DNA from: Laccaria trichodermophora
Taxonomy: Eukaryota > Basidiomycota > Agaricomycetes > Agaricales > Hydnangiaceae
Reading direction: 5' to 3'
Length of the DNA stretch: 64,000 bases
NCBI GenBank assembly: GCA_018417955.1
Contig: JACTVC010000020.1
Location: forward strand, 186,001 to 250,000
Below the pieces are notes generated by a model. That model was not told where the DNA came from, searched no databases, and saw nothing but the letters and a program-made list of their open reading frames with translations. Below are positions 22,613 to 34,851 of this stretch, piece by piece. A program made the position numbers and the translations under genes. How positions within the stretch are numbered: the first letter of the stretch is position 1; each line of letters starts with the position of its first letter.

Positions 22613-22735
22613 CGATGATTTTTTTTGAGATGACTATGGTAGAAGCAACGGTTCCGGTGACTAAATACAGCTACCGTATACAATCCATGCCGCGTGACAT
22701 TGCCTGTTTACGACATACTATTGCTAGTTATCGTT
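22613..22735. promoter_or_regulatory. Compact divergent promoter eIF5B / ARL2
   Basis: 123 bp separate the two start codons. The stretch has an A/T run next to the eIF5B start and TGACATTGCC and ATACTATTGC elements in the middle. An upstream ATG on the plus strand (near 22688) is out of frame and could act as a small upstream ORF in an ARL2 leader. Confidence 0.55.
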
Positions 22736-23640
22736 ATGGGCCTCCTCACTGTTATTCGCAAGAATCGTCAAAAGGAAAAGGAAATGCGAATCCTTTTCTT
22801 GTATGTGTCAAGCGCCAGACGTCGTCTTTCTTCCTGACTTCGATCAGAGGTCTCGACAATGCAGGCAAAACCACCATTCTCAAGAAGCTCAATGGAGAGG
22901 ACATAACTGGAATCAGCCCAACGTTGGGCTTCAATATCAAGACCTTTGCGCACGGAAAGTAAGCCAGGATTATTCGCGTATTTGGTTTGGATGCGGATTT
23001 CATAGCTTTACCCAGCTATACCCTGAACATCTGTAAGTGGATCCCCTACTACGCGCCCCCGCCACAAAGATCCGACCGCTCTTCTCATCAGGGGACGTCG
23101 GCGGCCAAAGAACTCTTCGACCCTATTGGCGAAACTATTTTGAACAAACAGATGCTTTAGTATGGGTCGTCGACTCTGGTGATAGGATGCGCATGCAGGA
23201 TTGCAAGCAGGAGTTACATAGTCTTCTGACTGAAGATGTGAGAATTATGAGCTTTCCCCAGAGCAATATTGGAACTGATTTATTGTCAACGCTGCACGGC
23301 TATCACGTTTGTCATTAGCGTTTGGCGGGCGCATCCCTCCTGGTCTTTGCCAACAAACAGGATTTGCAAGGTTCAATGACGGATACTGAAATACGCGACG
23401 TAAGATCCATCGCGGCCTGCTCTGATACTCCAAGTATGAGTTCATACCGTTTCCCACTTTCCACAGGCGCTTGACCTTCGCTCCATAACAACTCATCACT
23501 GGAAAATATGGCCTTGCAGCGCAGTGACCGGAGAAAACCTTATTTCTGGCTTGGACTGGGTTGTAAACGACGTTGCTAGCAGACTATACTACAGCTCTAC
23601 GACGTCATTGCGAGCGGAACGCAGTCTCGCTGTGGTTTGA
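22736..23640 (+). CDS. ARL2: ADP-ribosylation factor-like GTPase ARL2
   Basis: Spliced product of about 190 residues starting [20 protein letters not shown], with the Gly-2 characteristic of ARF/ARL proteins. G1 is GLDNAGKTT. The effector loop has [12 protein letters not shown], where human ARL2 has [12 protein letters not shown]3 is [21 protein letters not shown], spliced through a 17-nt micro-exon. Then come [30 protein letters not shown] (G4), [16 protein letters not shown] (G5) and a short tail ending [14 protein letters not shown]2 works with tubulin cofactors in tubulin heterodimer assembly and in mitochondrial and ciliary trafficking. All GTPase motifs are intact. The C-terminal tail is a little longer and more basic than in animals. 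Confidence 0.95.
23016..23032 (+). other. 17-nt micro-exon of ARL2
   Basis: CTATACCCTGAACATCT sits between acceptor TACCCAG and donor GTAAGT. It encodes YTLNI and the first base of the Trp codon of WDVGGQ. The upstream intron is 57 bp. Confidence 0.85.
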
Positions 23641-25957
23641 AATGATATGGGTTGCTTGCTACTCATTTGGCTTTCTCGAGTCCCAATGGGTGGCATGGGC
23701 GCACTTTTCGAGAACTCCCAAAGAACATCTCCTTGAGGCTTTCCGTTCATATTTTTCTTCGAGAGTGTATTTGCGAACAACTCCGATCAGCCTCGATCCC
23801 TCTCTTGCACCCTGGAACGACCTCGAAAGCTCATCGGCGAATCACATACAATAAACTATGCTCTAGCTTTTCAAGGCTCAGGGAGAGGACGTATACCGGC
23901 CCACGTCAGAACCCCAACAAAAGATGATTGCTTTACGTTGACGCCGGCGTTCAAGTTAAGAGTTGTTCTACCGGCCTTCTGTGAGACGTGAGTCTTGCGG
24001 CAATCTGTAGTCTGATTAACTCTTCCAAAGAATTCGCGTGTCGATCGCTCCGCTTCGTCACACTCGGAATGGACAGATCTCTTACATATCGAGACCATCG
24101 AGCCAATTGCGCATGTTGTGGAATGTCACTTTTTCTTGAGATGAAACACTGATTCAAACGATATTATGCGTCTCCAGGTTCCTGCAAATATGTTTCGTTT
24201 CAACGCCTCTAAAGATCCGTCCCCTTCAAAAATGGTCGACCTAGTACAAACTCTCAGTCAAGAAATGTGTAAAGACACGACGCTTCCATCATCTCCCGCA
24301 CGGCAAATGACTCAAAACTGGGGTGTTTCCTTTCTGTTTTCCTATCCAGCAGCCAAGAGGAAGAACCACATGAGCGTATCTTCACGATTTGTCGCTGATC
24401 GGCGCCGTATCGTCAAAGCCATTCTAACATAAACTCCCCGTGAGTCTCCATGACAGAAACCGCATGATACACTCAGCCTTATTGTTCGGTAGGTTAAACT
24501 AGATGCCCGGCTTTTAAGGTGAATATGCTTCAAACAACGAAGAAAATGTTTAGTTGGAGCTGAATAAATATACGTTGAGCGATAAACGACTCGACTCCAC
24601 AGCGCATTGGTTCCTAAATGAAGTCTGACTGTAGGTCCTCTACGCATTTTTGAAAGGTATTACAAGGTATCGTTGGAGGCGCGAAGGGATGTATGGTCGT
24701 TGGTGAGTCAATTGATCAACCTTTTTTGTCGCACATCTCGACGATTGAGCGGTATCGGCCGAGATGCACTAAATCCGCAACACGCAGGTGATAACCATAT
24801 GGCCAGCGACCAGGCCGGTGGGGAAAAAAAAAACACAACGGACGTTGGGAGGTATGCGAACGGGTAAGTAGGCGAAATGTTCCGTGGGCGTACCGAGGAG
24901 TCGCATGCAAGGAAACGACATGTCTGCTGAAAAACCGAGGAACTCGTGATTCGATTCTTGATCAGTGAGTGACCGCGCGCGTTGACTGCTTGAGATCCGG
25001 ACTTACTTTTCTGAGCACTTCCTGGTCAGGGTCGATATTTAGTGATGCTACCTCGGGAAGATGGATAATTGATGACGCACTGGGGGTGGGCTGACGGACC
25101 GCTGAGCTGATTATGGCGCAAATGTTGAATCCGCGGCTAGCAAAAATACACCTGAAAGGGAAACATGACCAGGTAAACTTATTCTGCAGAGGGACGTCGC
25201 CGGGTTGTGTGCGCTTACGGGTGGGAAGCAACTGTATTTTTACCAGCGGGATTTGATGCGCGAGCAAGCCTGAATTTTTATCGTATTTTTCCAACAGTGC
25301 ATCCCAAAAAATGGATGGAAGGTGTCGTTTCTGGAAGAAGAAGAATAGCAAGCCAAAAGGCTATTTCAGTGAGTGTATGTAGGCTTGAGTCGAATCTTGA
25401 ACTTTGTTCGAGCTGATGCAAAGTTGATGATGTTTTCGCTTGCTCAGAATCCCAGGATTCTGGTGTCTCTGGGACGGGTCTTGTGGACTGTAGGCACGTG
25501 TACTGGAAGGAGTGTGGCATTTAATCTTGGATTAATCTTGCTCTGAAGGTGGGCTTCCTTGGAAGAGTATGTGCATTGCTTGTTATTACGCCGTGCTGTC
25601 GGGTACTGGCGAACGAGATCTGATCAGAGTTCCTACCTATAGCTTCCTTTCTACGGGGACATGCTCAAGGGACACCCTGACCCCCATTTGACGGGACAGC
25701 CATATCGAGGAATGAGAACGACCCTAACGCAATTCTTGCCGTGGACAAAAATTGTTTCCTTTGGCAATCATCCTTTTCAATTCTGCTTCCTATGACTGCT
25801 CGCGAATCCTCTCCCTTGGGTCGCCTTGTCTTTCGCAGATTTATCTGCTTACCCGTTGATCTACACATGTATTCCTTTCTGCTTAAAAGGCAGTACCGTC
25901 CGCCCTCTTTTCGGCAGTCCTCCCCGTCCCCGGTCCTCACATACCTTCCCAGCTATC
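23641..25957. other. 2.3-kb region without a supported gene
   Basis: Lies between the ARL2 stop and the CFA-synthase start. The 3' part (about 25,700-25,957) must be promoter. Around 25140-24990 on the minus strand there is one exon-like segment: acceptor CCCTTTCAG, an open stretch reading ASRGFNICAIISSAV and HLPEVASLNIDPDQEV, then donor GTAAGT. I could not connect it to further exons or a family. A plus-strand ORF at 24166-24432 (88 codons) has no recognisable feature. A poly-A run lies near 24828-24837. No tRNA or repeat was found. Confidence 0.4.
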
Positions 25958-27925
25958 ATGCCTTCACAAGTTGCCTCGTCTTGCGTTAGCCTTCCTTCGT
26001 CCTCAGCGGCCCTCAAGGCCGCGTCGCGCTTCTCCCTGCACGCGTTGAGCCCTCGATCATGGGCGGTAGCCTTTGGTGGGTCTACCATCGCTTACTTGCA
26101 GTCACGGTCATGTGCTGACGACACTACTCTAGCGCGCACATCCATACTCGCCGTTCTAGAGGATGCGATTGGCATCGGGCATCTTACAATCTCTGATTCC
26201 GAAGGGACACACTACTATGGAAAATACCAAAAAGGATGCAATGATGTGCATCTCACTATTAACAATGACACTTTCTGGTTAAGAATTCTATTGTAAGTCA
26301 TGTTGTCAACTTTCAAATTACGCGTCGAATGTGTGCTAAACGAACCCCTGCTAGGTCTGGCGATCTCGGCTGTGAGCAGTCTCCCTCATGTGACCTGTCG
26401 TCGTTTTGCTCATTAACGAAAAACCAGTCAGTGAGGCCTATATGATTGGCGACATCGAGGTATCCAGCCTTCAGGGAGCTATGCGGGTGCGTGAACTCTT
26501 TGTGTTGTTAACTTATGTTGATTAACGATCCTTACAATACTTAGATATGGCTTGAGAATGAATCCGGAATGGCAGAAACTCTCTCATCCACGGTTGCGAA
26601 GGTATCTGCGGCGATCACTGGGATTTACAACAGCTTCCTTGGCCAGACGCGCTCTCAAGCGCGTCTAAACGCAATCGCCAGCTATGATCAGTCAAATGCT
26701 TTGTTCCAGGTACGCCGCCTTACTTCATATCCAGGTTGTAAACGCCCGCTGAACGATCGACGTTGCCAGGCATTCTTGAGCAAGGAGATGATGTACTCGT
26801 GTGCCCTTTGGAGCGAAGCAGAGGGTGGCGTTCGCGGAGACCTCGAGATGGGTCCGACACCTGGGGATCTGGAAGCAGGTCAACGACGAAAAATCCACCA
26901 CGTTCTTCGTACGGCACGTGTGAAACCGGGAAACAGAATTCTCGAGTTCGGCAGTGGATGGGGAGGTCTTGCTATTGAGGTCTGTGTGCTGTTCTTTTTT
27001 TAATTCTATTCAACTAATTTCTTACTCGTTTATCAGGCTGCTCGCTCTTTCGGCTGCGAAGTTGATACGTTGACGCTATCTATAGAACAAAAAATCCTTG
27101 CAGAAGAACGTATCAAAGACGCCGGCTTAGAGGGGCGAATCCGAGTCCACCTTCTAGATTACCGGGAAATTCCAGCCGAATTTGAAAAGGCATTCGACGC
27201 TTTTGTTAGCATAGAGATGTTAGAGGTGTGCTCGCCTTTTGCTCTCTCTTCTCGCGACCATTGTCTGATAGATGAGTAACAAGCACGTTGGCACCAAACA
27301 CTATAACACATACTTCAAACTTGTGGACTTTGCTCTAAAGTCCAAAAACGCAACAGTTGTTGTCACGTCTTCCACGTTCCCAGAGTCCAGATTCTCTGGC
27401 TATCAGTGCGTACTCTCTAGAATACCTTTACGTATTCATTAAATTTTCTACAACAGGGCCGAGGATTTCATGCGCAAATACATGTGGCCAAACTCTTGCC
27501 TACCCAGCGCAACAGCTTTGATTACTGCTGCCCAAGCTGCATCACAAGGCCGCTTCACCCTTGAGGGCGTTGAGAACCATGCTGCCCGTACGCCTTTCAT
27601 TTTCTTAAACGGCCATAGATTCTTACCTCAAATTCAGATTATCCTCGGACTCTTCGGGAATGGGGCAGGCGTTTGGAGGCAAACTTGACACAAGATCTCA
27701 TCTCAAAAGACTACCCATCTCTTCGAGACGTACATGAGTATGCCGCGTTCAAACGCAAGTGGGAGTACCTCTTTGCATACGCTGGCGCTGGTTTCGCGAA
27801 GGGCTATATTACGTGTCATATGCTCACCTTTATCCGCCAGGTCAGTATCATTCGTTTCACCATATGCGATTTCTCTGACATACTCAATCCACCAGAACGA
27901 TACGCCAGCAGTATGCTGTGATTGA
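25958..27925 (+). CDS. Cyclopropane-fatty-acyl-phospholipid synthase-like SAM methyltransferase
   Basis: Start chosen at MPSQVASSCVSLPSSS; an in-frame upstream ATG would add 44 residues. The N-terminal domain has HYYGKYQKGCNDVHLTINND, then SGDLGFSEAYMIGDIEV assembled through a 17-nt micro-exon. Next come RSQARLNAIASYDQSNALFQ, AFLSKEMMYSCALW, the SAM-binding glycine loop RILEFGSGWGGLAIE, EVDTLTLSIEQK, IEMLEHVGTKHY, FMRKYMWPNSCLPS, HYPRTLREWGRRLEAN and a C-terminal GYITCHMLTFIRQ. This is the CFA synthase/mycolic acid methyltransferase family, which methylates acyl-chain double bonds of phospholipids. In fungi the related sphingolipid C9-methyltransferase is an alternative. The weak hydrophobic N-terminus could be a mitochondrial or membrane signal. 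The last intron places NDTPAVCCD at the end. Confidence 0.88.
26355..26371 (+). other. 17-nt micro-exon of the CFA-synthase-like gene
   Basis: GTCTGGCGATCTCGGCT lies between acceptor CTGCTAG and donor GTGAGC (flanking introns 62 and 56 bp). It encodes SGDLG of the conserved GDLGFSEAYM block. Confidence 0.82.
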
Positions 27926-28485
27926 ATGTTCCTCTTTCCACAATTAAATGAACGGAGGAGGAAGTGCCACCTCGGGCATTTTGGGATGTATTATTATCAC
28001 CTTATCTTGCACTCTAACTAGACGTCAACTAGAATTACCAGTCGCACCGCCATGGAAGGAACTCTAATGATTACCAGCTATTCAGCACATATGTATTGCT
28101 AAACAATATACTACTCTTTTCCTGTGTTAGATCTCGTGAGTTCGCATAGCTTTGAATTTATGTAAAAATTTGAAAGCAAGGTCTCCTTAGTTGAAGGATA
28201 GGCCGCCTACGACCGAGTCTCTTCTTTCATAATGTGTGGGTCAAGATCCTCAAGGACCAGTGTAAAGCACACGAATGATTCTATACTAGTCGGCATGCGG
28301 CATAGTGTGGCGAGGGTATCAATTATATGTTATAGTGGTATTACAGTCCTCCTGGGGTGAACTTGAATGATGGACAGATGGACATAAGCACATATTGTTG
28401 AAGATATATCTAGTGGTAACGATTGTTGTGTAGATGATAGCCATGGCAACGCAATCAAGTAAAAAGAACGAGAAGACGCACAATG
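27926..28485. other. Convergent intergenic region
   Basis: Shared 3' flank of the methyltransferase and kinesin genes. It is AT-rich with several TATGT- and AATTAAA-like elements that suit polyadenylation on either strand. No gene seen. Confidence 0.5.
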
Positions 28486-31400
28486 CTATGATGGTAGGCG
28501 AGTTGGATCTAGTTTCATTATCCATGATTGGAGCTCCTTGACATTAGGAGCCGCAAGAGCGTGAGAGTTGGAAGCAGTGAAAAGAGTGAATGAGTGAGGT
28601 TTCTGTAAGGATTGAGACATTATTGAACCTGTACTTCTAAAAAGAAGGAAACGCACGCCGAGTAACAATTCTTTATGAGGATCGCTCTCCACGTTCACAC
28701 CCGTTAGACTGATTATGCCAGTCTCCTCGACCTCATTCGAATGGGCGTAAACATGAAGATAGGGTCTAGAGCACTAATCGTCACCTATGATTTACGAATG
28801 AATAAGAAGATCATACCTATTCAGGACGAACCATCTCCTTTCCCAAATGTTCTGGCTGGCATCAGTGAGAATCATCAGATGTCCCTTCTTGGTTGCACCA
28901 TCGCTGTAATACATGATCAGCCTTCTCCTGAACTTGCAATCTCAAGTTGGGCAAGTAAGTACCTCCGAGGTATGAGTTTCGTCTCAGAGATAAACTTTAA
29001 TCCATCGATTTGGTCAAGTGGTTTACTCGAAGTCCCGTTCTCTTCGTGGTCACTAGGCTCCTGGCTAAGTACGATCTGAACGAAAAGAAATCAGCATCTT
29101 GCCACGAGAATCACTCAAATAAGACAATTGCCAACCTTTCCCTGATGTCCAAATTGTTTCTGCCACAGAGCAAGGGATTTCTGCAAAAGATCATCTGCAC
29201 GCCAAGCCAAAGCATCGGCTTGAACAGGTTTCGGAGGCGAATTTGTAAGGATGACGCGGATTGCTTGGACGTCAGCTGCCCGCCGTTCTGTCATGATCAG
29301 TCGTGTGTAATCTTCAACGACTGAAATGCCTCGAGGTTTCCAAGCTCCCAAAGTCTCTTCGCCCCTCACATACTTCTCTGAGGTATCAAGTCGCCAAAGA
29401 TCTTTAGCAGACCGAGTGAGCGGAGGCGACAACCGCACTGTGAAAAGGTTGCTAGTTTTGGACAAGATCTTGTTGGAGCCAAAGAAGGTGAGAAGTTTGG
29501 ACGGTGGACTGGCATCTCGAGTTTGAATGGCAATGGCGACGTCCATACTGAACTGCATCGGATCACTGCATGTTTCCACTGCGACAGCCCAAGTAAGTTG
29601 GACAAGAATACGCTGGTTCGACGCTGTGACGCGATTGAGTAAAACAGAGTCATGAACGCTGGAGTCCCACAGTGCCTCGGCAGACAAGGTGCCTGTTCCG
29701 TCTGGTTTAAAGTCAACCGTCTGGTCTTTCAGAAGGGGCATAGTTACCAGCGCTTTCGATGTTGAATCGTGAATGCGCCCTTTGGGGTCAAGTAGTCGAA
29801 CATTTCCGATCCGCACTTTCGTGAACTCAAGCCATGGAAGTTGTAAACCAGAATTAGATGACAGAGAAAGAATGATACGCCGCTGTAGTCCTTGATGGAG
29901 TGAAAAAACACCGGGATCAAGGCTGCCTTGTGAGATTACAGGGACTGGCACGTAAGAGCCGTCTGGACCAAGTTCACAGACTTGAAGCCACGCAACGACG
30001 TCATGAACCTGCTCTACAACAAAATCGGTTTCAGAGCGTCGCATAGGTGGAAGTGTTGCTGGCCGAGATTCTGTAGAAGGGCTTGGATTGGGCCGGTATT
30101 GCTTTTGCTCACGCATTTCATCCCATCGCTCCATGCGCTCCAGATATGTGGGCTTGAGCGCAGCAAAGAACTCAATCGGAGCGTAGCCCTGTCGCAAGTG
30201 ATTCAGAACCTTAGAAGTGGTCACGATGGAGAAGCTTCTTCGGAACTTCAACTCTGATAGTGATGATGAGTCGATGTTGAGTGCAACCGACGGAAATACC
30301 TCTTCTGCCGAAAGACTTGGGCCAACAAAAGAGGAAAGACGGACTTGGAGATGGACTCCGGAGAAATCATGCGACGAGAGCCCCTTAATGGAGTCAACAG
30401 TCAAAAAGAAGCTCAATTTGGTTCCAGGAGGGACATGTCCCGGAACTGGAGAGGAGGAGCGAGTGGAGGAAGAAGATCCGTTTAGATATTTGGCCGAAAG
30501 AACAACATTCACAACTTTGATGTCGACTCGACATGAGCCAATGGCTTCTGCTGTGTATCGACAGAAGATCGGGACCGTCGATGTCGATGATAATCTTCGG
30601 GAAAGTGGAGCAAGTGAAAGTAGGGCATTTCCGATAAAGGAATACTCCGGAGGTGGGGAATCAAAGAATGGTTCGTCGGATGAGAAGTGTTGTGTGTATG
30701 AGGGGCGGTCGATATAGGTTGTGAGGTTCCTCATACGCTGAAGTTGCTGTTGCATTCGATCAAGGGACCATGCGTAGATGGCATTGTGTCGTTTGTCAAG
30801 CACTTTGACTGCGACTGATGGCTGGGTAGCAGAGGCAAGGATGGGGTCTGCGACGTCACCAAATTCGTCCAAGCCCGCAATGGTGTCGACAGCGGAAGTT
30901 GGGGCGGCAAGAGAACCGCCGGAGGCTACTGTGAAGTTGTATGATATTTGCTTTCCAAGTTCCTTGCTAAAATTCAAGCTTCAGCAAGTAGGTGCAAACT
31001 GAGTCGATTTTCTCACCTGATAACGTTGGCCTCTTTCATTATGACTGCGTTTGTCAATATTAGTTCTGCCATAGAGAAAGATCGATGTGCTCTCCATCGA
31101 TCAAGAACCTTTCTGATCAACCTGAGCTGCCGAGCAGAATAGATGACTGGCTCAAATTCTATCCCCTCCACGTCGTTTTCACCTCGGGCTCTTGCATCAA
31201 CAAGTCGCCTCATCTGCGCACGAACGAGTCGGAGTTGATGTTCCATATGGTCTTTCTCCACCTTCAAGTCCTCCGCCTCAGTCGAAGAGTCCGTAATTTC
31301 TTGAAGCCGGCTCTCCAGTTGATGTTGAACATCTTTAAGGGAATCATCGGCCACAGGACTCCCCCAACTTGGCCCAGCATCTATGCTCGTGTCATCTGTG

Positions 31401-34400
31401 GCTGCCTCACTGGGCAATGGCCGACCGGCTTCACTCCAGACATCGTCTGCTTGGCTGAGGCTGCTTTCTGGCCGTGACTTTGAGTTATGGTCTCGCAAAG
31501 TCTTCACTTTTGTGATCTTCTCGTACAATTTGTTCAAATCTTCGTCTGGCAGGTTGTCTAGCGTTGGATCTAGACCCAATCGGGCCAAGGCAGCTTCACG
31601 TTTGGCGAAGTTCCAGTCCACGTCTGCCAACTCATCTGTGGAAGATGTGGGGGAGTCAGGCCGAGGAGAGCTTTCGCTCATCGCCTCTATCTCAGCGGCA
31701 GAGAGACTGAGGTGCATGTTTGATTTCATGGTGGCCCGGTCACGTTGCTTGCGCACCTCTTCCGGATTGTTAAATCTAAAAACATGATGGTCGCCTGTAA
31801 CAAATTGAATTGAAGGTTTGTGTCGAAGACAGAGAACATACCGAGAATGATGCGAAAACCAGAACGAAGTCTATGTGGCTGCCCAAATTCATCAGATTAA
31901 TTGTTTTGCAATGTAGGCCCGAAGCTCACTGTTCCTGGAGATATTTGTTTTCCGTTCAAGAACTGTCAGACGTTGTCAGAACTGAGAGATGTCGCAGGTG
32001 AATGGGGCATACCGTTACGCTATCTGGCATACTCTGTATTACAACTTTTCCATCTGTGTTTTCTAAGTAACAATGCTCCTCAAGAATATTATCTCCGCTC
32101 AACCTGATCGAGGCAGGTTGTTCGCTATCCAGACGACCAACCTGAACCGTTTTCGTCAGCTACGACCATATGGAGAACAGGAAACGCACGATGGTCTTCC
32201 CAGGTTTGATCTGGTAGATCAAGCACTCGCTCATGAGAGGATCTTGAAAAGAATAGTGGTCAGTGGACGGCCCATTAGAACGCGCCTTGATGACATCATA
32301 CCCTCATTCTATCGAGATACAAGTACAATTAGCCTCCAATAAAACGGTGATTTGTGGACAAAAAGACGCACCAAATTAACGAGATGTGGCATCTGATCAC
32401 GAAGTAGTTGATGGGTAAGACGTGTGGGGCAGATACGAGGATGGTATTCTGACCTTCTTTGGCGTATGAACACCGACGAGATTCTTTTCCACTGTAATAC
32501 CCAGTTCCTCCAATGCCCTCTCCCGTTCCTTCTGAACCTCCTGAGTCCTCTCCAGCTTCTCTTCCCAAGTTTCGTTCAGGCTCTGCATAAGTTTCTCACT
32601 CGCCTCCATCTGATCTTGGAGCTCAGCCTTGGTGACTGTCTTGATACGGCCATCCTTGGTCTTATACGTGACCTTCTGTTTCTCTGGCGGCACATGGGGA
32701 TCGTAGGTTTCTTCACTAGCAGCGCCAGCAACACGAGCTACAAAAGACGATGATAAAGAGCATACACGACGAGTCCGATTGCGTCGTACCTCGTAACGTC
32801 TCCAATTCCTCTTTGAGCTCGCGCACAAGCTTCGCATTAGGATCCTCGTTCACCACAGCTTTGTTCTTGATCTTCTTTGCCTGATCGGCATAACGTAGCG
32901 TGCTTAGGGTTTCCTCGTAATCAGCAGGAGAGATCGCAGCTATCATCGCGGTCTTCGAATTGCCACCCAAACTATCCTTCAACAGCCATGTAAGGACCTG
33001 TGGAGGTCAGTTAAGTAGATAATATCTGGCCAGAAGTGCGACATTCACGCACAGAGTCGCGATAAGGAACGAACTCTTCCGCCTTTCCCTTCTTTCCTTT
33101 CTTTCCATCTGATTGACTCGCCACAGCCAGGGACGAAATGACCTTTCCGAGTGTCGTGAGTGATTTATTAATGTTCGCCCCCTCTTTTAATCTCTGGCCG
33201 GTAGCGCCAGTGGAGTTGGCCCGTTCCGATCCAGCCAAGTCGACCAAACTGCCCCCCAAGAGATGTCAGCTGAGTGAACACACACGAAAACAAGGCAAAG
33301 AGTGGACCTAATCCTCGACACTTTCTCAGTGTCCATATTCGTGTCTACATCATGTCTTTTCATTGTCAATAGAAGAGTGAAGACGGCATGTGAACGCGAT
33401 GACCTATTCGAACATGAGGAGAAGGCGACTTTGAGAACGTAAGATGATATCCGCACGTTTCGTTCATATTCGTAGCCGCAACCGTTCTCGCCTTGTTTCC
33501 TTCGTCCATGAGGGTCATCATCTCTTCATACCCACTCACAACCAACTTGGAAAGATCCTCAACATAAGGTCCCAGGCTTGGGTGTTCGCGAACCCTGAGA
33601 TTTCCTGTGTTCTTGGGATTCAAAAGGTCCCGCACTTTCTCGTTGTAAATCTGTGTGGAGCGGTCAGCCGAGCGCCATGGCGCGTGAAAATGGAAGGTTG
33701 ACCTCAATGTATGAGACTTCAACGGTAAAGCTCATATTCGGGTCCCGGGCCGACTTGTCCTTGACACGGTCAAAAAGTTCTGAGCAGGTCAGGGGGATAA
33801 TACCCTTGTCTGCACCATCTAAAAGTATTGATAGGTTGTTAAGGTCGATAAATTGAGCCCGACAATGAAGATAACGAACATCCCATCATACTGGCAACAG
33901 CGTCGCGTTAGTATCTGGGCTGTCGAATAGATGACGGTCAAAACGCACCTATAAGATTTCCCCGATCCTAATTCAATCCTGTAAGGTCAGTATCAACCCA
34001 TCCAGCAAGTACAATCTCGTACCAGTCTGTCCATCTAAACGACGCGACACGTTTAGCTACAACGCCGAGAAAAAGTGACTGAGCAACTTACAAGCAAGGA
34101 TACAAGCATTAAAACCCGAAAAGCCATGATCCAACAATTCCTTTCCTAAATCATCGTACAACGTTTGCTGTGAGCAATAACCTGGCTCATCCCTTGGGCC
34201 CGCAGACCAATAACTCTTATCAAAACTAAACGCCATTGTCTTTCTCTCCGTCGCGCGTTTCGAGTCCTGTGTCGACCCCTGCTCTGGAGGGTCCAGAATC
34301 GTCTGGTTTCCCTGCATGCGGATGAGTGGCTTTGCGCCGCGAGCCAGTTCTGTTCATTGGAAAGTCAGCTCGGCGCGATGGCGGGAATGTGTGAAAAGGC

Positions 34401-34479
34401 AAAGGCAGGGGATACCTCGGGAGTTGAGTGGCCTACATCGAACGACGACCTTGATGTTTCCATCCCCGCTCTCGGCCAT
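28486..34479 (-). CDS. Kinesin-3 motor (Unc104/KIF1 type) with FHA and PH domains
   Basis: Starts [20 protein letters not shown]. The motor domain holds [13 protein letters not shown], the P-loop AYGQTGSGKSYSMMGYG (built from three micro-exons), [33 protein letters not shown] and [19 protein letters not shown]. The neck has [20 protein letters not shown] coiled coil. A region of FHA type and coiled coils follows ([51 protein letters not shown]). A long central exon (30977-29115) holds the KIF1/DUF region ([36 protein letters not shown]). The C-terminal PH domain ([20 protein letters not shown], then [17 protein letters not shown] and [11 protein letters not shown]) ends at 28486. Members of about 1,600 residues carry endosomes and vesicles along microtubules in fungal hyphae; the PH domain binds cargo phosphoinositides. 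Confidence 0.95.
33880..34034 (-). other. Three consecutive micro-exons encoding the kinesin P-loop
   Basis: Minus-strand exons of 12 nt (34034-34023, ATGGACAGACTG), 19 nt (33967-33949, GATCGGGGAAATCTTATAG) and 11 nt (33890-33880, TATGATGGGAT) are separated by introns of 55 and 58 bp. Joined to GCT T before and AT GGT GCA after, they give AYGQTGSGKSYSMMGYGAD with the exact kinesin-3 signature. Every boundary has GT and AG. Confidence 0.88.
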
Positions 34480-34851
34480 GTCTAAAGGAAAGATAAGTGA
34501 ACCGGGCGTTCCCCAGAGGGGGCCTGAAGATTGTGGAGAAGATGTTGGAAGGACTCGGTCTATAAGTTACGCTTAAACGCGTGCTCAACTTCTGCCCTAA
34601 CAACACTCACGCGCGTCGACGGAAAAGGAAGGTCATGTATTTATTTCTAAGTACAACTCTGAATAGCCTGGTTATTTCTCCCCCGAACTTCCCCTGCAGC
34701 GGTGCCGTCTCCTGTACTAACTCCGTGAAATATCCTCGGCACCAATGTGGGCTTTGGAAGGCAATCAGGCCAGAATGCTTCAGGCGGTGGTTATGCTGCA
34801 ATTCGCAATTTGTTGGCGATGTTGGCCAAATTTACCAGTCATATTACCGTC
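34480..34851. promoter_or_regulatory. Kinesin promoter and IMP3 3' flank
   Basis: This 372-bp region lies between two minus-strand genes. It must hold the IMP3 polyadenylation region and the kinesin promoter. No motif stands out. Confidence 0.4.

Noticed and set aside
24940..24970. Possible tRNA B-box (GATTCGATTC)
   Set aside because: No A-box at the right distance and no cloverleaf could be folded around it.
24990..25160. Resemblance of ASRGFNI to the acetolactate synthase small subunit
   Set aside because: Only a few residues agree, and the surrounding ACT-domain text is absent or in the wrong order.
30217..30717. Plus-strand ORF of 166 codons
   Set aside because: Antisense to the long central kinesin exon, with no motif.
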